A stretch of 24,149 bases of DNA from assembly GCA_900095095.1 (NCBI GenBank), contig FMBT01000687.1, positions 1-24,149 of the forward strand, read 5' to 3'. A model generated the notes under the pieces. It saw nothing but the letters and a program-made list of their open reading frames with translations. It searched no databases and was not told the origin of the DNA. Shown piece by piece: positions 1 to 9,537 of this stretch (its first letter is position 1; each line of letters begins with the position of its first letter). Source of the DNA: Fragilariopsis cylindrus CCMP1102 (Eukaryota; Bacillariophyta; Bacillariophyceae; Bacillariales; Bacillariaceae). The position numbers were made by a program, and so were the translations under genes.

Positions 1-1107
1 ATAAGATACTGGTATTTGTAGCTGGAAAGAAATCACGTGGAACAAAGAAATCAAACAATACGATCGAAGATTAATTGACCCTTCTTGTTTCTTGCTGCTG
101 CTGCTGCTGCTGCTGCTGCTACTTACCATTTCGGAATTGTATTGCCGATGTTTGTGCCTCTTTCGTCTGTCGTTTCAAATTTTCGATTTGATCTTGCACA
201 TCGCGAATATCTCGTTGTAAACGTTCGCATTGGGACTGTAAATCTTTTTTGTGACTCTCGTTTGTCCTTAGCGTCCTGTAACGCAGATTGTTTATTCTTC
301 TCATCTTGTAGTAGTTTCTGGTATTTTTCATTACGTACTTCTTGTTCTCGTAATTGTCGCAACATGTCTTGATTTCTTCATCATCATCATCCTCTTCTTC
401 TTTGTCATTATTAATTCTGTTCTTCTTACTATTATTTCCACTATATCCTCGATGAGGTTCATTGCTAGTAGTAAGGAATCGTCGATTAGTTGGAAGTTCT
501 CATCGCTGTCGTTTTCATTTTCACTTCCGTCGTCATCGTCGTGACCCCCATCGTCGTCGTCGTTGCCGTCTACTTTGTATCGATTCTTCGAAAGGGTACG
601 AATACGAAGGATCGCATACGCACCAAGAGGAGCGACTGGGGTTGTCAATCCAAAACATTCACCTCGAAGAGATAAATTAGTGACCTTGTCACGAAAGGTC
701 TTACATGAAACGAGGAATTTTCTTTGGTCGTCTTCAAATGCTCGTACGGCATTTGCCTCCTTCGATTTGATAAAATCAAGATTCGATTTTGCTAACGTTT
801 CTGATCCTTCCGCTCCAATTAAATCTTTTGTCATTAAATCTTCAAGTGTTAGTAATATAGTTTGTTTTTCTAGAATGGCTGTTTCTATTCCCTCGTCTGT
901 TACGGGACGATCATTATCAATAATCTTTTCAATTTCTCCCTCAATTGATTCTATTTCAAGTTGCCGTTGCGCGTATTCGCTTCTAGCCTGATCTATACCA
1001 CGTGACAGACTTGAGTACTTCTCCAACAATGACACGACGGGTCTTCCCGCAGCAGTTGCATTGCCATCATTATTGTCGTTACGGATGTCGTCGCCACCCT
1101 CTAACAT
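1..1107 (-). CDS. Coiled-coil protein, 5' part (3' end outside window)
   Basis: Family not recognised. The start at 1107 gives a long acidic and alpha-helical protein with heptad-like helices: about residues 20-150 (from EKYSSLSRGIDQARSEY), then an Asp/Glu/Asn-rich linker, then a second coiled coil (MLRQLREQEVRNEKYQKLLQ, then LQSQCERLQRDIRDVQDQI). An intron at 22-126 (105 bp) is clear: donor GTAAGT directly after AATG, acceptor TTTCTTTCCAG. The last exon starts at 21 and leaves the window. The coil is split over three reading frames: 1107 to about 415, about 365 to 250, and about 265 to 127. The second switch sits on an A6 run (about 245-252), where removing one A restores the heptads. The first lies in the GAT/GAA-rich stretch 361-420. 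Either the gene is broken or the assembly has indels. It is divergent to TRM61. Confidence 0.6.
94..120. repeat. (GCT)9 trinucleotide repeat inside an intron
   Basis: Nine uninterrupted GCT units lie just inside the 5' end of the 22-126 intron of the coiled-coil gene (CAG units on the sense strand). Likely length-variable between strains. Confidence 0.9.
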
Positions 1108-1571
1108 GATATTTTATTGTTGACGCCGTGGTACTAGCTGTATATTATAACAACTTTATTCCAAAGTAAGATGTTCTAACGTTACTGTGCTATGCTTGAA
1201 GTGATTGATCATGCAGGTCTTGGAGTGTTAATTCAATCAAAAAAAGGAATCGATTACGATGCGGCGGCGGCGAAAAAAAAATGCTTCTCATAATTTTCAA
1301 GCGTGACTCGAGTCAGTCACGAATTGTTTGCCTCCACTGATTTTCGAATTTTATCCATGGCCTTGGCATTTAATTAGTCAAAATCCATCATATCCGATCT
1401 TCAAATCTGCAAATTGAATACAAACTCGAAAACGACGACGATAGTGATAACCACATCAATATAATGGGAACGCACGTAAAATAACAACAACTTTAAGAGA
1501 CAAGATAGCAAAAGCGAAAAAATAACAAAAATAATCTTTATTACAAAACAAATAGAGAAAAGAAAAAGAAA
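1108..1571. promoter_or_regulatory. Divergent intergenic region, coiled-coil gene / TRM61
   Basis: This 464-bp spacer separates two genes pointing away from each other, so it should hold both promoters. A perfect 12-bp palindrome TGACTCGAGTCA lies at 1304-1315, made of two TGACTC half sites of the kind bound by bZIP factors. A GCG repeat followed by A9 is at 1261-1281. No TATA box is obvious at a defined distance. That the palindrome is regulatory is inference. Confidence 0.4.
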
Positions 1572-2941
1572 ATGGATTTCGCTTTGACTCACATCCACGA
1601 AAAGTCTACGGCAACTGCGTCAAATATCCGGCATATACCAGTAGTCGTCACTGACAATAATGATAGCGGTACAAATGATGAAAATAAAAAAGAACCATCT
1701 ATGGAAGAAATACTGGTGGAAGCAGCTAATGAAGCCGCGGCTAATTTGCTCCTTGGAAATAATAAGGGAGAAGAAGAGAATAGTGTCATAATAGCAAGCA
1801 TCAGGAGTTAGTAGATTCCGCTTCTTATCCGGATCGGATGACACCAGCATCGGAAACGATATCGGTTGGAAATCTCGTTGTTATATTCGAAAACTTTGAC
1901 AGTTCAAATTTTTGTTATGCAGAAAAAGGAAAAATATTTAATAATAGGAACGGACACTTCCATCACGATGATTTTATTGGAAAACCATATGGGTGTAAAA
2001 TCCGTTCTCGTAATAATCGGGGATGGGGATTCGTATACCTACTGAAACCAACACCGGAATTATGGAGTCAATCATTAAATCATCGTACACAAATTATTCA
2101 TTTCCTTGATGCAAGTATGATTGTTTTCTATCTAAATATACGACCGAATATGGTAATTTGTGAGAGTGGGACGGGATCGGGTGCTCTCAGTCATTGTATC
2201 ATGAGAAGCATAGCTCCTAAGGGGATGTTACACACATATGAATTCAATCAGCAACGCGCCGAAACTGCCAAGTTGGAGTTTGCTAATAACGGTGTTAGTC
2301 ATATATCTGAAGTGCATCATAAGGATGTGTGTGGGAAGCACGGACCCGGTGGGTTTGATCGACCACAAAGTTCGGTCGATGCAATTGTTTTAGACCTACC
2401 AGAACCTTGGTCGGCTGTTCCGTATGCCGCACATTGTATTAAACCGAATTCTAGAATTGTTTCATATTCTCCTTGTGTCGAACAAGCACAAAAGACAATT
2501 ATTGCTATGAAAACGAGTGGATTTCATTCTATCAAGACTATGGAGTTTCGACTGAAAGAAAATTATGTCGACGAGATGGAATATGAAATGCCACCAAGAG
2601 AAAAACTGAAGGAAATTGTAGATCTTCGAACATATGATAATCACACAAATTATACAAAAAGTGATCATGATGTAGACAAGGGAAAACAGGAACAAAAAAA
2701 TGATACAGTTATTGATGGTGATGATACAAACGCAGTAGTAAAGAGTGGAAAGGGAGAAGAGACTACAGAAGAAACTATAGAAACTTCTACGGGAACGAGT
2801 TCCGATATAGAACCGGCGAGCAAAAAAAGGAAATTCTTAGTAGCTCGTCCTTTTACCGTTATGAGGGGCCATACAGCATTTCTGACCTTCGCAACGTCAG
2901 GGAATGCGCCACAACCTAATCCTGAAGAAAGTAATTGTTAA
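1572..2941 (+). CDS. TRM61: tRNA (adenine-58-N1)-methyltransferase catalytic subunit TRM61
   Basis: Transfers methyl from S-adenosylmethionine to N1 of A58 in the tRNA T loop, working with the non-catalytic partner TRM6. The safe reading frame is 1838-2941 (367 aa, near the usual family length). The N-terminal beta domain reads VGNLVVIFENF...EKGKIFNNRNGHFHHDD, followed by IGKPYGCKI. SAM motif I is ICESGTGSGALSHCI, the catalytic-loop motif is LDLPEPW, and the C-terminal strand ends MRGHTAFLTFA. An acidic, low-complexity insert (about residues 265-335) precedes the last strand and is outside the core fold. Upstream, 1572-1811 is open in another frame (MDFALTHIHEK..., A at -3), and the 1838 frame is open back to 1784. 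Adding one base near 1804 joins them into a 456-aa protein. Whether translation starts at 1572 or 1838 is undecided. No intron was seen. Confidence 0.88.
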
Positions 2942-3238
2942 TAGCAAATTCTATGAAATTTTTGAAAAATTAGTAGTCAAAAAGTCTCTATTCACTCCTG
3001 TAAGATTTATACAAAATCTGTACTTGTTCATAAAAGCTTGCTTGATTTGTCCAACAATATATTCGAGCTTGCATGGTGTGTTATGAGATAGGACGTCAAC
3101 GCAACACGACATGATGAGCAAGTCGATGAGATACGTGTACTACACATTTTTCACAATGACTCTTTATTATTGTTTATCTTCTAATCAATAAGACTTTTAG
3201 ATAATTACTATTAATTTACTATTATTTAACTAGAAGTA

Positions 3239-3903
3239 TTAGACAGCGATGTTCACTTGCTTTTTAGTTTTCGGGTCAAAACAAGCTAAAACAGGCAGGC
3301 CTTCACAACAAACTGTACAACAATCGCATTTCACTTCTGGATAACGCCCGTGACAATCTGCAATTAAGGCGTCTAATTTTTTGTCACAGATTTCTTTTGG
3401 CATTGTTCCCGTAAGATTGTTGTCGTGTAAATCCAAATATTCTATATATAGATTGAATATGAATATATCGAATATATTAAAAGAGAAGGTGGAATGGGAA
3501 AGGACAACATACAGATTTTTTAAGGGTCAGACAGTTTCTAAAAACAGGATCAAAGCGACATAGCTAACTGGTTCTCGATGATATCACGGGAGAAAAATGA
3601 AAAAATACTTACTCAAGTTTGGCATTTTCGCAAGCTCTTTTGGAATAGTTCCTGTTAACTGATTAGCATATAAATCTACAATTTCGAGTTTCTTCATTTG
3701 TGCTAATTCTTTCGGAATAGTACCGGCAAAGAAATTCCCAAATAGATACAGCTCCTTTAAATTTGTCATACGAGTGATCTCTTTATGTATTGACCCAAAT
3801 AGTCCATTCATCTGTAATCGTAGATATTGTGTTTTTTTCATTCCGTTCATAAGTTTATGCGGTATAACGCCTGATTATATTATGAATTAATGGATGTTAA
3901 AGC

Positions 3904-3940
<37 letters not shown>

Positions 3941-4561
3941 GAAAAAGTATGTGTTATGTCAAGCTCTTTCATAGTATTGATATATTGTTAATATATTTTG
4001 AAAAAGGCATAAACTTGTTGATTTTTTGTTGTTGTAGTTGTTGTTGTTGCTCCTACGTACCTTGTAGGTCATTCCCATGAAGGTCAAGATCTGTAACTTG
4101 AGATAATAAAAATAATTCTCTTGGAATTAATCCTTTCAATTCGATATATGCAATATCCAACTCTACTACTGTTTTGAATACATTGCAAAAAACCCCGTAC
4201 CATGTACATTCACTTTTTGTAGTCATCCAATTGGTATTAACTTCCCATTGATCACCTTTGGATGAATAATAAATGACAGCCAATGCATATCGTTGTGGAG
4301 ACACACTCTTCCCTTGCCTGAACATCCAACAGGCGGCCTCATTTTGTGGTGTCGAACCAACGATTTTGCTGGACCAATTGTCGTAAACATCCATTGTAGA
4401 GATTTTTCATGCTTCTTACTGATAGTCGGTAACCCACGACACATATTCTTATGCTTTTCATGAAGCACCACCTTCTTCTGCTTCTTAGTTTTAGCCTCAC
4501 AATAGCATGATGAATGAGACAGAACCAGCAAGAAGGCTGTCAAAAGCGACAAATTGCACAC
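3239..4561 (-). CDS. Secreted leucine-rich-repeat protein, three exons
   Basis: Exons are 4061-4561, 3613-3870 and 3239-3441; introns are 3871-4060 (donor GTACGT, acceptor ATCAG) and 3442-3612 (donor GTAAGT, acceptor TATAG). The start at 4561 gives a signal peptide (MCNLSLLTAFLLVLSHSS, then CYCEA). The plant/diatom LRR cap follows: ACWMFRQGK, YALAVIYYSSKGDQW and CTWYGVFCN. About five LRRs of the type LxxLxLxxNxLxGxIPKEL come next. The C-terminus is a cysteine cluster, CDCCTVCCEG. No membrane helix or kinase is seen, so it is probably secreted or surface bound, perhaps a receptor partner (inference). The signal peptide and LRR cap are in different frames: an A5 run near 4409-4413 would need one more A. 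With that base the exons total 963 nt, exactly 321 codons. Translation from ATG 4394 without a signal peptide is the alternative. Confidence 0.78.
3907..3937. repeat. (AG)n microsatellite in LRR gene intron 1
   Basis: A 31-base AG tract lies inside intron 3871-4060. The same intron also carries a GTT-rich stretch near its donor at about 4028-4049. Confidence 0.95.
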
Positions 4562-5520
4562 CGCTTTGTAATCGACCTCATTCTATATGTCCGATTCTAG
4601 AAATTGTGGATCTACGTTGTTTTGTTTTTATTTTGTTTGTTGATGGCGACGATGATGATCCCGATGAGATGATGAGATTGCAATGATGGATGATCGATAC
4701 AGAAGCGAATTGGGAATAAAGATGATGAAAAGCAAAAATAAATTTGAAAATGTTACGAAACGAGACGTCCGTCCGTCACTCATTTGTTTCAAAATATTCA
4801 AATTTTTTCAAATTATAACATCGACACGAATCGAACCCATATCATCATCATCATCAGAACAACAAGAGGAAGAATGAATCAATCAATGACTCTGGAAGCA
4901 ACATACGGTAGGAAAGCAGACTAGCAAGTAACCTGGAGGTAGAGAGAGAGAACAATGGTTGATATATGTGATCATCAGGTAAGTTGTGCAGTAGCGCTTC
5001 TTATTACGCCAGAGAGTACTGGTAGTGCAAAACACATTGTTATTTGGTACCATTACATCATTTTTGTAGTCTATTCCATCTTGTAGTAATGACTGTCACC
5101 AAACATTGTTCTGTGTTTAACGGTATCAAAACAAGTTTCACAAGTGTCACTAGTGTCACTAAAGAAACCGCCACCTCTACAACAACAACATCATCATGCG
5201 TCACCTTCTTCTGTCACTGGTCGCCGTTGGAGATATCCTTCTTCTATCGTCACTAGTTGCTGTCAAAATCTTCTTCTTCTATTGAAAATAATCTTAGTAT
5301 TGTAACTAACAGGAAGAAAAATAACAAGAGAACTCGATCTACTTCATTTGACAATGGACACAACTCCCTTATATCAAGAAATTATTCGTCTCGTTCACCA
5401 ACTTCGAATCGTTATGATATTGGAAATAAATCCCAAGACGATTCTGGTGATGATGATAAGTAGACGTTAGTTAGTTGTAACACCAGTGTAGTGTAGTGAC
5501 ACCTAAAACTTATATTGAAG
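4562..5520. other. Gene-poor spacer, no supported gene
   Basis: Upstream of the LRR gene. Short open stretches at 4683-4877 and 5044-5463 (Ser/Thr/Asn-rich, the second broken by a stop at 5254-5256) match no family I know and look like chance or decayed sequence. GAT/GATG runs are at about 4642-4675 and an AG run at 4940-4951. The LRR promoter is presumably just above 4561. Confidence 0.5.
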
Positions 5521-5727
5521 TCAAAGTCCAAGAGAATGAAGGAGTTCCAAAAGCAGATAATTACCTGTCATCAACAATAGGTCATTGTGCTCATTCTTGG
5601 AGCCAAGAAGATTAAAAATTAACAATGTTGAAGAAGATAGTTGGAGATGTGACAAAGACAATTCTTCATTGACCATGCCACCAGAGACATTATAGTCAAT
5701 AATTACCAAGTCAATGTCAATATTGTG
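5521..5727 (-). pseudogene. Decayed response-regulator receiver (REC) domain fragment
   Basis: The minus strand reads HNIDIDLVIIDYNVSGGM, then NEELSLSHL, then LLGSKNEHNDLLLMTGNYLL, ending HSLGL and a stop at 5521. This is the middle and end of a two-component receiver domain: the hydrophobic strand ending in the phospho-acceptor Asp (VIIDYN), the GG(M)xGxEL turn, and the AxxxxLLxAG helix. The functional residues after the Asp are lost: the conserved Thr/Ser strand reads FNLLGS and the Lys-Pro strand reads LLELLHS. A stop directly precedes the first histidine, although LQTI upstream of it still resembles the preceding helix. No histidine kinase or output domain is attached. I read it as a dead fragment; the domain call is from motif reading only. 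Confidence 0.6.
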
Positions 5728-5749
5728 CTAAATTGTTTGAAGTGTCTAA

Positions 5750-6034
5750 TATACAGGCAGTACTATTAACTTTGCAGAAGTAACAGACATTGCAGAAGAT
5801 CCTATTAAGGATATTGGTAGCACAAGTAGTATTGGTGCAGAACTATATGATGCATTTTTAATGATTTATAGTTTTATAAGTGAGGCTTCATCTTTAGGCC
5901 TACTTGAAACATTGAATGATCGTATCCGTCCATCTAATTCATTGTTGAAATATGAAGGTGTCTTTCTGAAAGTACAAAATATGGGAGAATACTGCAAAGA
6001 TGGGAAAACATTAAGTTTTACTATTATATATTAA
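5750..6034 (+). other. Unidentified relic reading frame before the cyclase relic
   Basis: This 94-codon stretch is open between stops and has no clear start codon. It looks protein-like, with amphipathic helices (VTDIAEDPIKDIGS, then GAELYDAFLMIYSFISEAS, then LNDRIRPSNSLLKYEG). I do not recognise the family. It lies on the same strand as the guanylate cyclase relic and about 100 bp before it. A TTTTTTTCCTGCTAG acceptor-like site at about 6096-6110 lies between them, so it may be an upstream, sensory exon of the same dead gene. Composition and context are all that support it. Confidence 0.35.
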
Positions 6035-6119
6035 CAGTTTCTGTATAACGCTGTGACTATTAAAAAGTAAATTTGATCATCTATCCTATAATTTGCTTTT
6101 TTTCCTGCTAGAAAAAGAA

Positions 6120-6721
6120 TATTGATCTACTCATGGCCGATGGAGATTTCTTCATTCCTATCAGACTTGGCTACCATGTTCTTTTCTGATATCGTTGGGT
6201 TCACCACAATACCCTCCAAGCTTACCCTGGCCAAGTCTCTGACTTGCTTGGTCAACTGTACTTGAATTTTGATGCATTATCCAAAACGCATGACTCATTC
6301 AAAATTGAGACTATCAGAGATGCATATGTTGGAGTCAGTCTGTAATTTGGTAAAGCCTCAGAAGTCCAATCATGCAAAGCGGGTTGCTGAATCTGCAATT
6401 GATACTCTGGCTGCTACTGCAAGTACACCCATCCTACTCGGGGATTCCACGATGGGTACAGTCCAAATTTGTGTTGGAATCCATTCTAGTCCTCTTATCG
6501 CTTGTGTTGTGGGATCTCGTAACCCGCGCTACTGTGTCTTTGGTGATACTGTCAATGTAACTGCAAGAATGGAATCGAACTCTAAATCCATGAAGGTACA
6601 GTATAGTGATTAGGCAGCAGAAGTGTTGAGACAGCAAGTTCCCGAAATGCAACTAGAATCACAAGGATTAGTCCATATTAAGGGCAAGGGTGCAATGATG
6701 ACTTTCTTTATAAAAGATTGA
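6120..6721 (+). pseudogene. Class III guanylate cyclase catalytic domain, pseudogene
   Basis: The live family makes cGMP from GTP. The domain is spread over frames. From 6140 the sequence reads LATMFFSDIVGFTTI, which holds the first metal Asp. After a frame change it reads YPGQVSDLLGQLYLNFDALS and FKIETIRDAYVGVS. After another it reads NHAKRVAESAIDTLAA, VGIHSSPLIACVVGSR, NPRYCVFGDTVNVTARMESN. A TAG at 6611-6613 interrupts it, then AAEVLRQQVPEMQLES and HIKGKGAMMTFF run to TGA 6719-6721. Guanylate specificity is suggested by Glu in KIETI and Cys in YCVFGDTVN. The usual IGDAY is IRDAY here. Two frameshifts, one stop and the absence of membrane and receptor parts make it a pseudogene. Confidence 0.8.
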
Positions 6722-6885
6722 GGTTATGAGACGCAGGAACAAGCATTGTGGGACAATATACTTGCTTGTTCATCTATAATGTTGGAGATTTCAGAATTTA
6801 CGTTGGGAAATGTTGATGGTTTAATGGTGGAGCATTGGGCCGTTGATCTCTTCTCTAAGGCCTTTTTATTTACATTAGCTGGGGC

Positions 6886-6910
6886 ATATATATATATATA
6901 TATATATATA
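6886..6910. repeat. (AT)n microsatellite
   Basis: A 25-base alternating AT tract lies downstream of the cyclase relic, in otherwise gene-free DNA running to 7525. Confidence 0.95.
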
Positions 6911-7302
6911 CTCATTTATTTGTTAAAAGGTATCTTTATGATCAAACTATTATCAATTTGAAGTTTTGTGCCTGCTATGGCATTTATCAATTAGATGGTT
7001 TATTAGATGGTTTATAGAAGTACCAGAATCTATGCAGAAAGTAGAAACCCTACTTCAATGAATATACAGCACTGTATAGTGACATTACTGTAGGAAGTTC
7101 TATTTTGAAATGTGTTCTGATGATAAACACATGTACACTAATTGGAGGTAAAATACCAAAATACGAAGGAATCGAGTCGATAATCGTACAGAGACAACAT
7201 CTTTCATGCAATGATTGGTACACTTGTACTTATGCGGCTTCCTCCTCAGTCAGTGCCCTATTACGAGATAATAATGAATAGATAAAATCATGCCACTAAC
7301 AG

Positions 7303-7444
7303 AAATATTGAGCATGAATAGCTTCACGTATAACGAATAACAATTTTCAGATAGCAGATTAATTCATTAGAACATAAATATTGAGCATGAATAGCTACAC
7401 GTATAACGAATAACAATTTTCAGATAGCAGATTAATTCATTAGA
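7303..7444. repeat. 73-bp direct tandem duplication
   Basis: Two adjacent copies (7303-7375 and 7376-about 7444) begin AAATATTGAGCATGAATAGC and end ATTAATTCATTAGA. They differ at one inner base (CTTCACG against CTACACG) and at the last few bases. The near identity means a recent duplication. It lies 80 to 220 bp beyond the MPP alpha stop codon, possibly in its 3' flank. Confidence 0.95.
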
Positions 7445-7525
7445 CTAGCAATCTATTCAGGGTGGATTCGATTCATTCTCTTACTCTCGCTCTAAACTAT
7501 ATTGCTTTTTCGCATCAGACGACCT

Positions 7526-9537
7526 TCACCTAAACCATCGAGAAACTTCGTCATACGTCGGTACCTTATCGAGGTGACTCCCTGTAGCTACTAAGGTTGG
7601 TTGATGATTTTGTAACATCTCTCGAGCCAACTTCTGAATGTCTCCCGCAGTAACCGAATCGATCTTCCGACAGGTCGTTGCAGCATCCTCACGTTTCCCA
7701 TATGTTAATACTTGTCGACCCATATCCTCAAAGAGAATTAGCCGTGATTCTAGCTGGGTCAATACATTGCATTTCAGCATATTTCGTGCTCGAGAAAGTT
7801 CTATGTCCCCAACTGGTTGTATCGCCACACAAGCAAGTTGATCAGCAAGAATCGTAACAAGGTCTGGGACTCGATCAGCCACGGGTGTACTGGCGCTAAC
7901 TCCAAAGAGACCACCTTCATCGGCAAAGGTTGTAAATGCCTCCGCACTTTCCATCCACCCATAACGATTGAGAACCTGCTGATACATTCGACTGTACATG
8001 CCTTTTCCTGGTCCACCGGCTGAAAAGGAGGATCCTCCACCCAATAGTGTTTGAAGAACACACGCAGTTACCATAGAATCGGAATGCCATCCTCCCACAG
8101 GGAAGGCTAGCGCAACCCGACATAGTTCTTCTTCGGGTAATGTTTGTTGGTAAATAGATGCTGTCTGTGGCTTTTCCACGATTTGACTCCCACCTCTATA
8201 CGTACTCTGAATAGTAACAGGAACCGGTTTTTGTTCTATAGCACCAAAATATTCTTTCGCCATATCAACTAATTCGTCATGAGCTATTCCCGCTCCCGCA
8301 ACAACCATCCCTCCTGGATTGTTTCTAATATTATTTAAGTAAAAATCTTCAACCAATGGAGCATTCAAAAGAGCGATACTTTCTGGTGTCGCAAAATGTG
8401 GCTTTCCAAGTTGTTGATCCGATCCGTACGCTGCAGCCTGCAATGCTTCTCCCAAAGCTAATTCGGGCATTTGTTCCTGTGCTTGAAATGACATAACTTC
8501 CTTTGCGTATTCAACTTCGGTTGGTGCCTTTGTGATGAGAGGTTCTAGAACGACTTGCGACAATAATTCCATTCCCTTTTGTACATTGGGTCGTAATATA
8601 TCAATACAATGTAACGTCTGCTCCCTCGAATGACTAACGAAACGAGTTGCACCCCAATCTTGTAGTATATTACTTATTTCCAATCCATCGAATCGTTCCG
8701 TCGAACCAAATGCCATTGTTTCTAACAAGTGCATCTAAATAAATAAAATAAGATAAAATTGACGAAAACAGTCAATGTAAGAAAGAAATTTCACGATAAT
8801 TAATAAGGCAGGCGTACACACAAACATACAAAACACACATTGAACTGTCCAGCCCTGCCATGCACTCCATTTTATTAGTGTATATATCATATAATATAAT
8901 ATATGCAGCATATACAAGTACTACGTACAGTTCCCGTTACAGATTCATGACGACTACCGACGTTGGTAAGGACTCCAACCGTACACATTTGAGAATATGT
9001 TTCCTGTGAAACAACACGGATACCATTTTCTAAGGTTGTGATCATAGTTTCAGGTACTTCCAAATCATTTGATGAAAAATTGGGTGGAATAAAATCTGGA
9101 ACTGTATTGGTTATGGGTAGACTAGATAGCTGAATAGAACCCAGTTTTTTCGATTGTTCTGCTTTCAAATTCTTTCTTTCATCGATTGTCAATGTTCCAC
9201 CGTCATCAAAAGGGTCTTCAGCCGTGTATATTTTTGCTTTTTCACCATCAGTGGTTGTTGTTGTAGTAGTAGTGGATGTGTCGCTTGCTTTTGTTGTGGT
9301 GATTTCGGGGGCTTCTGATCTAGTAGGGTATTCATAACTGGAAAAAGTTGGTGTCGCTGAAGAATCCACCGAAAATTGACGAACTTTCTGGAGACGTATA
9401 CATGGAGTTGCTGTTGTTACCGTACTGTGATTGAAGATATTACTACTACCGACGGCTGATGATGATGCTTTCGTTGTTCGTGCAATTCGTTTCAACTGCG
9501 ACGTAACAACAGATCGAGTCGATGAAGATAACATCAT
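7526..9537 (-). CDS. Mitochondrial processing peptidase alpha subunit
   Basis: Substrate-recognition subunit of the heterodimer that removes presequences from imported matrix proteins. Exons are 8929-9537 and 7526-8734; the intron is 8735-8928 (194 bp, donor GTACGTAG, acceptor TTATTTAG, phase 0). The product is 605 aa and the frame is intact. The N-terminus (MMLSSSTRSVVTSQLKRIAR) is a typical Arg/Ser mitochondrial presequence. It is followed by about 100 Thr/Ser-rich residues that make the protein longer than the usual 480-530 aa. The M16 fold starts near residue 165 (TTLENGIRVVSQE). The zinc motif HxxEH of the beta subunit is replaced by HLLETMAF, as expected for alpha. The glycine-rich loop GGGSSFSAGGPGKGMYSR (about residues 435-452) identifies alpha. 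A mitochondrial bc1 core protein is the alternative, but this loop argues against it. Confidence 0.93.

Noticed and set aside
563-991. 142-codon open frame on the plus strand at the left end
   Set aside because: Antisense to the coiled-coil gene, with no features of its own.
4825-4850. GGTTCGATTC on the minus strand, resembling a tRNA B box
   Set aside because: The bases either side do not form a five-base T stem and no acceptor, D or anticodon arm can be built around it.
6746-6961. 71-codon open stretch after the cyclase relic
   Set aside because: It ends in a translated AT microsatellite (IYIYIYI) and has no family match; it is probably chance.
8690-8734. Loss of the HxxEH zinc motif in MPP as a sign of an inactive enzyme
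   Set aside because: The alpha subunit normally lacks it; the glycine-rich loop confirms alpha, so nothing is missing.
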